From assembly GCA_019232905.1 (NCBI GenBank), contig JAFANA010000057.1, forward strand, positions 1-64,000: a DNA stretch of 64,000 bases, read 5' to 3'. Under the pieces are notes generated by a model that was not told where the DNA came from, ran no database searches, and saw only the letters and a list, made by a program, of their open reading frames with translations. The position numbers were made by a program, and so were the translations under genes. Source of the stretch: Vulcanimicrobiota bacterium. Its GTDB lineage: Bacteria; Vulcanimicrobiota; Vulcanimicrobiia; Vulcanimicrobiales; Vulcanimicrobiaceae. Positions 49,889 through 58,521 of this stretch are shown here, piece by piece. Each line of letters starts with the position of its first letter. Position 1 is the stretch's first letter.

Positions 49889-50016
49889 AGTGTTCTCCCT
49901 TACGTAGATGCAGCAAGTGGTAAGTAGAGGCCTGATTGGATGCTTAGACTTATTTAACGTAGGCCCTATTTGATTGCGCTGATGCGGAGAAATCCCACTG
50001 CTTGACGCACTACGCG
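49889..50016. other. Intergenic region, no gene seen
   Basis: 128 bp, less GC-rich, between the OFA transporter start and the small membrane ORF end. It probably contains the promoter of the formate operon (minus strand). AT-rich candidates such as TAAATAAGTC (minus strand, near 49950-49960) are visible but no confident hexamer pair. Confidence 0.4.
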
Positions 50017-50190
50017 CTAATTTGGCGCTTCGAAAGTCGATGCAACAAACGTCAATGCTACGATCCCTACAAACGTTTCCGCGCGGAATGCGGGCATCAA
50101 GAACGCGGCTGCAATAGCGCAGGCAACGCCGACCGGCGTCACCACCGACCCGCCCGTGATAAAGTCATAGATTTCATTGACTACGCGCAT
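50017..50190 (-). CDS. 57-residue membrane peptide, overlapping gene
   Basis: A short ORF starting MRVVNEIYDFITGGSVVTPV in a different frame from the upstream membrane-protein gene. It overlaps that gene's last 17 nt and ends 127 bp before the OFA gene start. Residues about 13-50 form one or two hydrophobic helices (VVTPVGVACAIAAAFLMPAF, then VGIVALTFVASTF). The overlap and the same-strand order suggest translation by coupling. No ribosome site is clear. I do not recognise the family. Chance ORF remains possible. Confidence 0.45.
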   Translation of the reverse strand: MRVVNEIYDFITGGSVVTPVGVACAIAAAFLMPAFRAETFVGIVALTFVASTFEAPN

Positions 50191-50899
50191 AAAATACTTT
50201 TCGTTGGACGGCGACGAGCACGAGGCTGAGAATCGTATAGCCGGCGATGAACGCGAAGAGCGTCGCGTCTTCGAGCGGCCAGGCGATGCGGGCGCCTTCC
50301 CCGGTCCAGAATGTCCCGAGCGAAAGCAACATCACGCCGACGACTCCTTTGAGTAAATTTTCGGGCACGCGCGAAAACGGTGTGCGCAACGCAATCGTGG
50401 CAACGACGACGACCACGAGCGCAAGAATCGCGCCGCCGGTCGACCATGCGACGAGTGCCGGCGTCGAAGCAGCAAATGTCACGACGATTACCGCCACCTC
50501 GAGCCCCTCGACGAAAACACCTTGAAACGCAACGGCGAAACCGTAGCGCTCTTCGCGCCGCGCGCTTAAATGTTCGACTTGACGGCGATAGATGGCATCC
50601 TCGTCATGCAGCGCTTTCCGCCCGGCGTAACGCCAGACGGCTTTGCGCAGCCAACCGATCCCGAAGAGAATCAAGAACGGTCCGACGATTAACTCCAGCC
50701 GTTGAAGATCGACGGCGTTCATTAAAATCGGCGTACCGACCGCCACGAGCGCGATCAGAACAACGGTTGCTGCGATCGTCCCGCCGATTGCGGCACGCCA
50801 GCCTTGCGTTACCGCTACTGCTAAAACGATCGTCGCTGCTTCGATAAACTCTACGGCGGAGGCAAAAAACGTCGTGCCGGCGAGTACCCACGGGTTCAT
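50174..50899 (-). CDS. Integral membrane protein with paired E-x-x-E motifs
   Basis: A 241-residue protein with about seven transmembrane helices. Two helices, one in each half, carry acidic motifs: VEFIEAATIVLAVAV (about 16-30) and VEGLEVAVIVVTFAA (about 129-143). This repeated E-x-x-E in a membrane helix recalls the REGLE motif of FTR1-type iron permeases and cation transporters of internal-repeat type. I think it belongs to the uncharacterised COG4280-like group, from memory only. Metal-ion transport is an inference. It overlaps the phosphoesterase gene (ATGA) upstream and the 57-residue ORF downstream. Confidence 0.7.
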   Translation of the reverse strand: MNPWVLAGTTFFASAVEFIEAATIVLAVAVTQGWRAAIGGTIAATVVLIALVAVGTPILMNAVDLQRLELIVGPFLILFGIGWLRKAVWRYAGRKALHDEDAIYRRQVEHLSARREERYGFAVAFQGVFVEGLEVAVIVVTFAASTPALVAWSTGGAILALVVVVVATIALRTPFSRVPENLLKGVVGVMLLSLGTFWTGEGARIAWPLEDATLFAFIAGYTILSLVLVAVQRKVFYARSQ

Positions 50900-53139
50900 A
50901 GTCTCGGCTTACCCGCCGCGTGACGAAGAATATCGTTCAGTTCCGCGTCGTCGACGTCGTCCGCGCGCGTAAAATCCATTCGAGCACTTTCCGCCGCGCC
51001 ATATGCGGTCTGCGCGTTCTTTGCGTTGACGTCGATGCGCGGGGAAAGCACATCGAATGGCGCGAGCGACGGCTGCGCTGCGAACGCGTCATAAAGCGGC
51101 GGCGCGACGGCGTCGTAGATCGACATCGGCGGAAGGCCAAGGAGCAGTTCAATCGTTCGAACGACGGCGGAGGTGCTGTAGTGCGCGTTATGCACGCCTT
51201 GCGCCGCATACGGTGAGATCAGGTAGAACGTCGTGCGTTGATCATCGACGTGATCGGGACCGTTTTGCGAATCGTCCTCGATTGCAAAGATCGCGGTGCT
51301 CGCCCAGTACTTCGAATGTGAAACGATGTCGACGAGTCGTCCGAGCGCGTGATCGTTCTGCGCAACAAATGCTTGCGGCGTCAGCGTTCCCGGCTTCGTA
51401 CCGGATGTGTGGTCGTTGGGCAGACGCACGATTTCGAGCGCCGGAAGATCGCCGCGCTGCACGTAGCCGTCGAACTCGCGCTTCCATTCGTCGATGCGTG
51501 CTTCGTCGCTCTTTTGCAAGTCGAACGGCGGATAGTGCTCGTCGAATTTACCTGTGAGACCGGACATGCTCGTTGTGACGAAACCGCCGCCGATTACCGC
51601 ATAGGACACGAATTCACCGTAGTCGCGCAGTGAAACGCCGTGTTTGTTCGCGTCGTCCCACAGGTATCCGTTGTGCGGCGTGCTCGCGACGGCGCCGTCT
51701 TCGAAGTCGTAGAGTTCGCGACGGTGGCCGTAGTTCGGCGGCCAGAAGCGCTCCAGGTAGTCGTTCGCAAACGCCGCCGTCGACCAGTTGTGGCCGTTTG
51801 CGCTCACTTGCGCGTCCGTGTAGGTGTTGTCGAAGATGCCGAAGCGCTCGGTCAAGGCGTGTTGATTCGGTGTGACGTTTTCGCCGAACCAGGTGAGTTT
51901 CGGATCGCCGTTCGCACCCGGTACGTCGCCGAGCACTTGATCGTACGTACGATTTTCTTTGATGATGTAGATGACGTGTTTGATCGGTCCGTCCGGCCGC
52001 ACCACGGTTTGCGGCGGCGTCGGCTGTGGGGAAGGAATGTTCGCGAGCACCGCTGCCGTGCTTTGCGCGCTAAAGGCGCCGCGCGGAATCGTTCGCACAG
52101 ATCCGAAGAGCATTGCGGCTACGTATCCCGAGCCGTGCTTTGCCGTCGGATCGAATTCGGGATTCGCGCGCGAACGTTCCCCTTTACCGTCGATGACGTA
52201 GACATTCTTCGCATCGACCGCGACGCCGGCAGGATACCAGCCGGCCGGGGCGCGCGCGATGAGTTTGCCGTCGCGAATTTCGGCAACCGCATTTTCTGCG
52301 CCGAGCGACACGTAGAGTGTCCCGTCGGGCGCGAGCGCAAGCCCGTTCGGCGATGCGCCGACTCCCTGCGGTAGTCCGACGCTTATGCGTTGCGTGACGC
52401 GGTCGGTTGCCGTATCGACCACATCGATCGCATCGTCGTCCGCGCATGCGACGTACAGCCGGCTTTGATCTTTTGAGAGCGCGAACGCCGCAGGGTGGAG
52501 ATCGACGGCGATCGTGACGGGCGGTTCGATCGTCGCATGTAATCGCAAACGCGCTTTCGTGACGGTAGCGCCGCCTTTATCGGCGACATAGACGGCATCT
52601 CGCGTTATCGCGACGGCCGCAGGGTGCAGACCGGTACGCACCGTACGCAGCGGAGTCGTCTGCGTGGACCCCGTCAATCGGAACGCGTCCAGCTCGTTTC
52701 GTGTATCGCTCACGCTAGCCAGCGTCGTACCGGAAACTGCGATGGCGCTGACGTACGGCCCGGCGTTTTGCAAGGTTGTAACGGTGCCGCTTCCGATATC
52801 GGCCGAAAGGATCGCGTTGGTCGAGCCGCCCGCGGCGAGTATCGTATGATTGTCGATCCAAACGGGTGATCCGAATGCGTCTTTGAGCGCGATGTCGCGG
52901 ATCGTGTGAAGATCCGTTGTCGCGAGAATGCGAAGCGCAGCCGGATTGAACCCGCCTTCGATCACCGCGAGTTTCGTGCCGTCGGGTGAGAGCGCGATGC
53001 CTTGCGGCATCGTTCCGGTCGTCGCGAAGTTCGCAACGGGCGCAGAAATGCGCCATCCTGTTGGAATGATCGTCGCTTGCATCACGGTTGCCGCTAGCGT
53101 AACGAGCGCGAGCCCACTAAGAATTACGAGACGACGCAT
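50896..53139 (-). CDS. Exported beta-propeller plus phosphoesterase (phospholipase C/acid phosphatase-like)
   Basis: A 747-residue exported protein: signal peptide (about 1-22), a YVTN/YncE-type propeller (about 35-340, repeats such as MPQGIALSPDGTKLAVIEGG and ASPNGLALAPDGTLYVSLGA), then a phosphoesterase domain (about 385-700). The latter begins IKHVIYIIKENRTYDQVLGD, where the metal-binding Glu-Asn-Arg-Thr and the catalytic region lie, and later has IEDDSQNGPDHVDDQRTTF. It should release phosphate from an organic phosphoester in the periplasm. ATG 53139 overlaps the ChrA stop (TAATG). It ends in an ATGA overlap with the E-x-x-E membrane protein. Confidence 0.87.
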   Translation of the reverse strand: MRRLVILSGLALVTLAATVMQATIIPTGWRISAPVANFATTGTMPQGIALSPDGTKLAVIEGGFNPAALRILATTDLHTIRDIALKDAFGSPVWIDNHTILAAGGSTNAILSADIGSGTVTTLQNAGPYVSAIAVSGTTLASVSDTRNELDAFRLTGSTQTTPLRTVRTGLHPAAVAITRDAVYVADKGGATVTKARLRLHATIEPPVTIAVDLHPAAFALSKDQSRLYVACADDDAIDVVDTATDRVTQRISVGLPQGVGASPNGLALAPDGTLYVSLGAENAVAEIRDGKLIARAPAGWYPAGVAVDAKNVYVIDGKGERSRANPEFDPTAKHGSGYVAAMLFGSVRTIPRGAFSAQSTAAVLANIPSPQPTPPQTVVRPDGPIKHVIYIIKENRTYDQVLGDVPGANGDPKLTWFGENVTPNQHALTERFGIFDNTYTDAQVSANGHNWSTAAFANDYLERFWPPNYGHRRELYDFEDGAVASTPHNGYLWDDANKHGVSLRDYGEFVSYAVIGGGFVTTSMSGLTGKFDEHYPPFDLQKSDEARIDEWKREFDGYVQRGDLPALEIVRLPNDHTSGTKPGTLTPQAFVAQNDHALGRLVDIVSHSKYWASTAIFAIEDDSQNGPDHVDDQRTTFYLISPYAAQGVHNAHYSTSAVVRTIELLLGLPPMSIYDAVAPPLYDAFAAQPSLAPFDVLSPRIDVNAKNAQTAYGAAESARMDFTRADDVDDAELNDILRHAAGKPRL

Positions 53140-54308
53140 TAGCTCTCCAGTATGAATCCCGCGAATGCACCGAGGATCACGACGATCCACGCGGGCACGC
53201 GCGCGTAGTGAATAATAACAAAGGCAACCAGCGCGACGGCGCCATCGGTCCACGATCGTACGGCCGATGCGAAGATAGGATTTACGAAGGCGGCCGCGAG
53301 CAGACCGATGACGCCGGCGTTTGTGCCCGCGAGCGCAGCACGAAATCGTTCGTTCGCCGCGAGCCGCCGGTAGAACGGCGCGATACCCGTCAACAAAAAG
53401 AACGATGGTGCAAAGATGGCAACGGTACCCAGCACCGCCCCCGGCACGCCGAGCGATCCGGCGAATGCGGACGCGCCGACGTACGATGAAATGCTAAAGA
53501 GCGGACCGGGCATTGCTTGCGCCGCCGCATATCCGGCAAGAATCGTCTCGGGCGAGACGATTCCGGTTGCCGCGACTTGCGATTCTAGAAGCGGCAAAAC
53601 GACGTGACCGCCTCCGAACACAAGGCTTCCGATTCGAAAGAGCGTGCCGGTGAGGACACCGGCATGCGAACCGTTCGCCGCCCACGCCCCGAGTGCGGCG
53701 AACGTCAGCACGAATGCGATCCATGCCGCGATACCGGCGCGCGTGCGAACGTGGAGGTCGAGTTTCGGCTCGCTCGTTTTCACACGCCGGTAGAGCACGA
53801 CGGCGCCGAACGCGGCTGCGAGCGCAATCGCGGTGGGAGTGATAATCGGAACCGGCACGAGCAGCACGAGCGCCGCAACGCCAACCGCAAGCGCCACGCG
53901 CAGTAAGTCGGGCGCGAGCGACGTGCGCATCGTGGCGATCGCCGACGCCACGACCGCGGCCGCTACGAGGAGCAGACCGTGAAGCCATCCGGCGTGCGTG
54001 TCGGCATGTGGCAAAGCGAGCGCAAAGGCCGTCATGAGGGCCGCCGACGGTAGCGTGAATCCGATCCACGCGGCGACGGCACCCGGCGCGCCCGCGCGCA
54101 GCCAGCCGATCAGCATGCCGGTTTGCGAACTTCCGGGACCGGGAAGCAATTGCGAGACGGCGATACACTCGGCAAACGTCGCATGGTCGAGCCATTTGCG
54201 GTGCGCGACGAACTCGCGCTCGAAATAGCCCAAGTGTGCGACGGGGCCGCCGAACGACGTGCACCCGAGGCGTAAAAATGTCATGAAAACCTCGACAAGG
54301 CGCACCAT
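53139..54308 (-). CDS. chrA: Chromate-transporter (ChrA) family protein
   Basis: A 389-residue bidomain ChrA protein with two homologous halves of about six helices. Each half has the family motif: LGCTSFGGPVAHLGYFEREF with QLLPGPGSSQTGMLIG in the first, and IGSLVFGGGHVVLPLLESQV with AQAMPGPLFSISSYVG in the second. Characterised members export chromate, and others have unknown anion substrates. It heads the operon with the phosphoesterase and the two membrane proteins. No chrB regulator is present. The ATG has no convincing ribosome site. Confidence 0.88.
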   Translation of the reverse strand: MVRLVEVFMTFLRLGCTSFGGPVAHLGYFEREFVAHRKWLDHATFAECIAVSQLLPGPGSSQTGMLIGWLRAGAPGAVAAWIGFTLPSAALMTAFALALPHADTHAGWLHGLLLVAAAVVASAIATMRTSLAPDLLRVALAVGVAALVLLVPVPIITPTAIALAAAFGAVVLYRRVKTSEPKLDLHVRTRAGIAAWIAFVLTFAALGAWAANGSHAGVLTGTLFRIGSLVFGGGHVVLPLLESQVAATGIVSPETILAGYAAAQAMPGPLFSISSYVGASAFAGSLGVPGAVLGTVAIFAPSFFLLTGIAPFYRRLAANERFRAALAGTNAGVIGLLAAAFVNPIFASAVRSWTDGAVALVAFVIIHYARVPAWIVVILGAFAGFILES

Positions 54309-54397
54309 GCGAAGCTAGAGGTGCGCCGCGGTCAGAGCGGCAACCTTCGAGCGGTTTGCGCCGTTCTGGGGAACGGCAAGTGATTAAGGAGATTAAC

Positions 54398-55345
54398 GTG
54401 GATCTTTCATCGATTACCGTGTTCGCGAACGGCGATTTTCGCCGTTACGAAGACGCGAAAGTCGGTCTGCTCACGCACGGACTGCAATACGGCACCGGGT
54501 GTTTCGAAGGGATCCGCGGTTATTGGGAGGCGGACGATCAGGAACTTTACCTGGTGTTGTTGCGCGACCACTACGAGCGGCTGAAGCTCTCCGCGAAAAT
54601 TCTGACGATGGAATTGCCGTACACCGTCGACGAGTTAATCGCGATCACGGTCGATCTCGCGCAGCGCAACAATTTCCGTACCGACATCTACATGCGTCCG
54701 TGCATCTTTAAATCGGCGGAAGATATCGGCGTGCGCCTGCACGGCGTGCCCGATTATTTCGCGATCATTCCCGTGCCGTTTACGAGCTATCTCGATACCT
54801 CGAAGGGACTCAACGTCTGTGTGAGTTCTTGGCGCCGCGCAGACGACACGTCGGCGCCGCCGCGCGCGAAGATCACGGGACTGTACGTGAATTCTGCGCT
54901 TGCAAAGAGCGAAGCAATCGGCAACGGGTATGACGAGGCGATTTTACTTTCGCACGACGGCCACGTCTCCGAAGGATCTGCGGAGAACGTCTTTCTCGTC
55001 CGCAACGGCGCGCTCTACACGCCCGATCCATCGCAGAACGTCCTCGAAGGATGCACGCGCCGCGCGATTATGCAGATCGCGCAGGAACAGTTCGAGATTC
55101 CGATCGTCGAGCGTTCGATCGATCGCGGCGAACTGTACACGGCCGACGAAGCCTTCTTCACCGGCACCGCCGCCGGTATCGCCTACATTCGTTCCGTCGA
55201 TAAGCGCCTCGTCGGCGACGGCGCGATGGGGCCGATTTCACGGAAACTGTCGGAGTTCTATCAACGCGCGGTTCGCAACAAAGAAGCCGACTATGCCACG
55301 TGGCTGACATCCACATACAGGAACCGGCAAAAAGCAGCGGTATAG
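54398..55345 (+). CDS. ilvE: Branched-chain amino acid aminotransferase (class IV)
   Basis: A 315-residue class IV PLP aminotransferase that interconverts valine, leucine or isoleucine and their 2-oxo acids. Segments: THGLQYGTGCFEGIRGYW, PRAKITGLYVNSALAKSEA with the Schiff-base Lys, EGSAENVFLVRNG and TGTAAGIAYIRSVDKR. GTG 54398 is fixed by a perfect ribosome site (TTAAGGAGATTAAC); an earlier in-frame start at 54356 has none. The large propeller gene starts 7 bp after its stop. Confidence 0.92.
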   Translation: MDLSSITVFANGDFRRYEDAKVGLLTHGLQYGTGCFEGIRGYWEADDQELYLVLLRDHYERLKLSAKILTMELPYTVDELIAITVDLAQRNNFRTDIYMRPCIFKSAEDIGVRLHGVPDYFAIIPVPFTSYLDTSKGLNVCVSSWRRADDTSAPPRAKITGLYVNSALAKSEAIGNGYDEAILLSHDGHVSEGSAENVFLVRNGALYTPDPSQNVLEGCTRRAIMQIAQEQFEIPIVERSIDRGELYTADEAFFTGTAAGIAYIRSVDKRLVGDGAMGPISRKLSEFYQRAVRNKEADYATWLTSTYRNRQKAAV

Positions 55346-55352
55346 CGCTTGG

Positions 55353-58300
55353 ATGAAGCGCATTGTTGCTACTCTGCTAGCCGCGGCTTTTGCCGTGGCT
55401 CCAAGTGCTGTTCCCGCTGCTTCCGGCTCGGCATCAGAAAAGTTGCTGAGCAAGATGGAGTGGCGTCAAGTCGGTCCGTATATCGGCGGTCGCGTGGTGG
55501 CGGTCGCCGGCGTACCCGGCCAACCAAATCTCTTCTACATGGGCGGCGTTCAGGGCGGCGTCTGGAAGAGCGAAAATTACGGCAATTCCTGGGATAACAT
55601 TACTGACGGTAAAATGGGCAATGTATCGCACAGCATCGGTGCGATCGCCGTGGCGCCGTCAAATTCGAAGATCATCTACGTCGGCACGGGCGAAAGCGAC
55701 ATCCGCGGCGACTGGGCCAACGGCGAAGGCATCTATAAGTCGACCGACGCCGGCAACTCGTGGAAGTATGCCGGTTTGAGCGAAACGCGTCAAACCAGTT
55801 CGATCGTCATCGATCCCCGCAATCCCGACATCGTGTACGCGACGTCGATGGGCCACGTCTTCAAGCCGAATCCCGATCGCGGCGTCTATAAGACGACCGA
55901 CGGCGGCAAGACGTGGAGCAAAATTCTTTTCGTCGACGACAACACCGGTGCGAACAACATCGTCATGGATGCGAAGAATCCGAACGTGTTGTACGTCACG
56001 ATGTGGCAGGCGCAGCGCATGCCGTGGGCATTGAGCAGCGGCGGCCCGGGAAGCGCGATCTACAAGACGACCGACGCGGGTAAGACGTGGAAGAAGATTT
56101 CCACCAATCCGGGCTTCGCAAAGGGACTGCTCGGGAAGATGGGTGTCGCCGTAGCGCCCAATAACTCCAACGTCGTATACGCCATTGCGCAAGCGCAAGA
56201 CGGCGGCGTCTTTCGTTCCGATAACGGCGGCGCAACGTGGTCACGCGTGAACGACGAGTGGAAACTTCGTCAGCGCGCCTTCTACTATATGGCGATTTAC
56301 GTCGACCCGACGAATTGGAAGGTTGCCTACGCGCCCAATGTCGACAGTGTGTTCAGAACGACGGACGGCGGCCGCACGTGGAAGCCGCTCGGCCCGGGTC
56401 TGGGCGACAACCATATCATCTGGATCAATCCACGCAATCCGAAGATCTTGATCATCGGTGACGACGGCGGTGCGAACGTGTCCGTCGACTACGGCAAAAC
56501 GTTCAGCACGACGCAGAATCAGCCGCTTTCGCAGTTCTATCACATCGTGCTGGACGGACAATTTCCGTACCACATGTACGGCGCGATGCAAGATGCGGGC
56601 GCGTTCGAGATGCCGAGCGCGTCAAACGAGGGCTTGGGCGACGGCGTCGTGCACGGTGTCGCGCTCGGGGAAAGCACCTACGTTGCCGTCGATCCGAACA
56701 ATCCGAAGGTAACGTACGGCGGCGCGTATTACAGCGTGCTCGCGCGGCTCGATACGTCGACGGGTGACGAAAAGAACGTCACGCCGTGGGCCGTCTATCT
56801 TCCGGGTAATCAGGCGAGTGCCCAAAAATATCGTTTCGGGTGGACGCATCCGATCATGTTCTCATCGGCCGAACCGCATACGCTCTTCGAAGCGGCGCAA
56901 GTCGTGTTCCGCAGCGACGATTATGGCCGCACCTGGAAAGTGATCAGCCCCGACTTAACGCGCAACGATAAGTCGACCGAAGGTCCAAGCGGCGGCAACG
57001 TCTACTGGGACCAAACCGGCGCCGAAACGTTCCCCGACATTGCGTCGCTCGGATTTTCGCCGGTCAATAAAGAGGTCATGTGGGCCGGTTCGGCCGACGG
57101 ACTCGTGCACGTCACGCAAGACGGCGGCACCAGCTGGAAAAACGTCACGCCGAAACAACTCGGTTCGGACTGGTCGCAAATCAGCAGCTTCGAACCGTCG
57201 CCGAGCGAGGCGTGCACGGCGTGGGTTACCGCGTCGCGCTATATGTGGGACGACATGCGTCCCTACATCTTCAAGACGACGGATTGCGGCGCGAACTGGA
57301 CGCAGATGAATAACGGCATCCCGTCCGATCAAAGCGTGTACGCCGTGCGCATCGATCCGCGCGAGCCGCGCGTGATGTTTGCCGGAACGCGCAGCCGCGT
57401 CTACGTCAGCCTCAACGGCGGCGCGTCGTGGCAATCGCTTGCGTTGAATCTTCCTCCCGTCGAGGTGCGCGACATCGCAATCAACGCGCGTGAAGGTGAA
57501 GTCGCGATCGCAACCCACGGCCGCTCGTTCTGGGCGCTCGATCATTTGCAACAGGTCGAGGACATCGCGCGCGAGTCGTCGCCTTCGACGTCGTCGGCGC
57601 AGGTGTTCGCGCCGGAAACCGCATGGCTCACGCACGCCTACGGCGGCGGCGGCGGTGGTCCGGCGGGTGGTGACAATCCCGACTACGGCGCAAGCGTCTT
57701 CTTCAATCTTCCGTCCAACTACAATGGGCGCACGCCTGTGACGCTGTCATTCCAAGATGCAAGCGGAAAGACGATTCGTACGTTCAACCTGCACTTGAAG
57801 AACAAGAAAGCGAAGCATTACGAAGCTTGGGAGCTGACCGCGATGGACGCGATCAGCGTTGCGAACTATCATCTCTCGCAAGATACGGCCGTGGAACCGG
57901 GGATGAACAAGTTCGTTTGGGACATGCGCTACAGCGGCGCTGCGGAAATCGTGGGCCAACATATCGTGCCGACGGATGACTTCCGCGACACGCTGGACGG
58001 TCCGACGACACTTCCCGGTGACTACACGGCCGTGTTGAATTACGGCGGCAGCGTCAGCAAGGCGCCGTTCAAGATTCAGCTCGATCCGCGGTTCAGTCCG
58101 GGTCCGGACGAACTTCCGTCGCGCCTGGCGCTTGCGACGGAGCTCTCGAATAAACTCAACGAACTCGATACGGCGGTTAACGCCGCACAGAACAAATCGG
58201 CGTCGTTATCGGCGGCGAAGCGTACCGCGGTTGAAGACGCCGTGACGTCGGTGTACGAACCACGGTATCGCTCGAGTGAGGCGGACATCATGTTCCCGTC

Positions 58301-58448
58301 GAAACTTCGCGACCACCTCGCCTTCCTGATGAACTCGCTCGATCTCTCGTACTCGGCGCCGACCGCCGCAGAACAAGACGCAGCAAAACAACTCGAAGGC
58401 CAGGCCGACGCTGCAATCGCAAGAATCAAAGCAGCAGCCGGAATGTAG
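55353..58448 (+). CDS. Sortilin/VPS10-type BNR beta-propeller protein, copy 1
   Basis: A 1031-residue exported protein. A signal peptide covers about 1-22 (MKRIVATLLAAAFAVAPSAV). The rest to about residue 730 is a large propeller with Asp-box (S-x-D-x-G-x-T-W) repeats: KSENYGNSWDNI, KSTDAGNSWKYA, KTTDGGKTWSKI, KTTDAGKTWKKI, RSDNGGATWSRV, RTTDGGRTWKPL, RSDDYGRTWKVI, TQDGGTSWKNV and others. A beta-rich module and a helical C-terminal tail follow. Bacterial proteins of this type are secreted or surface-bound, and their ligand is unknown. ATG 55353 has TATAGC exactly 6 nt upstream and no ribosome site. Confidence 0.85.
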   Translation: MKRIVATLLAAAFAVAPSAVPAASGSASEKLLSKMEWRQVGPYIGGRVVAVAGVPGQPNLFYMGGVQGGVWKSENYGNSWDNITDGKMGNVSHSIGAIAVAPSNSKIIYVGTGESDIRGDWANGEGIYKSTDAGNSWKYAGLSETRQTSSIVIDPRNPDIVYATSMGHVFKPNPDRGVYKTTDGGKTWSKILFVDDNTGANNIVMDAKNPNVLYVTMWQAQRMPWALSSGGPGSAIYKTTDAGKTWKKISTNPGFAKGLLGKMGVAVAPNNSNVVYAIAQAQDGGVFRSDNGGATWSRVNDEWKLRQRAFYYMAIYVDPTNWKVAYAPNVDSVFRTTDGGRTWKPLGPGLGDNHIIWINPRNPKILIIGDDGGANVSVDYGKTFSTTQNQPLSQFYHIVLDGQFPYHMYGAMQDAGAFEMPSASNEGLGDGVVHGVALGESTYVAVDPNNPKVTYGGAYYSVLARLDTSTGDEKNVTPWAVYLPGNQASAQKYRFGWTHPIMFSSAEPHTLFEAAQVVFRSDDYGRTWKVISPDLTRNDKSTEGPSGGNVYWDQTGAETFPDIASLGFSPVNKEVMWAGSADGLVHVTQDGGTSWKNVTPKQLGSDWSQISSFEPSPSEACTAWVTASRYMWDDMRPYIFKTTDCGANWTQMNNGIPSDQSVYAVRIDPREPRVMFAGTRSRVYVSLNGGASWQSLALNLPPVEVRDIAINAREGEVAIATHGRSFWALDHLQQVEDIARESSPSTSSAQVFAPETAWLTHAYGGGGGGPAGGDNPDYGASVFFNLPSNYNGRTPVTLSFQDASGKTIRTFNLHLKNKKAKHYEAWELTAMDAISVANYHLSQDTAVEPGMNKFVWDMRYSGAAEIVGQHIVPTDDFRDTLDGPTTLPGDYTAVLNYGGSVSKAPFKIQLDPRFSPGPDELPSRLALATELSNKLNELDTAVNAAQNKSASLSAAKRTAVEDAVTSVYEPRYRSSEADIMFPSKLRDHLAFLMNSLDLSYSAPTAAEQDAAKQLEGQADAAIARIKAAAGM

Positions 58449-58464
58449 ACCGCTGTCATCACGG

Positions 58465-58497
58465 AAAAAAGCTCGCCGAAATCCGGCGGGCTTTTTT
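58465..58497 (+). terminator. Intrinsic terminator between the propeller genes
   Basis: AAAAAAGCTCGCCG, loop AAATC, CGGCGGGCTTTTTT: 14-bp stem with one G-T pair and T-tract. A strong terminator 17 nt after copy 1. Confidence 0.9.
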
Positions 58498-58521
58498 CTT
58501 TGCTAAAGGAACCTGGAGAAA

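Noticed and set aside
50002-50229. Plus-strand ORF of 75 residues
   Set aside because: It is antisense to the overlapping minus-strand genes, with arginine-rich shadow composition and no ribosome site.
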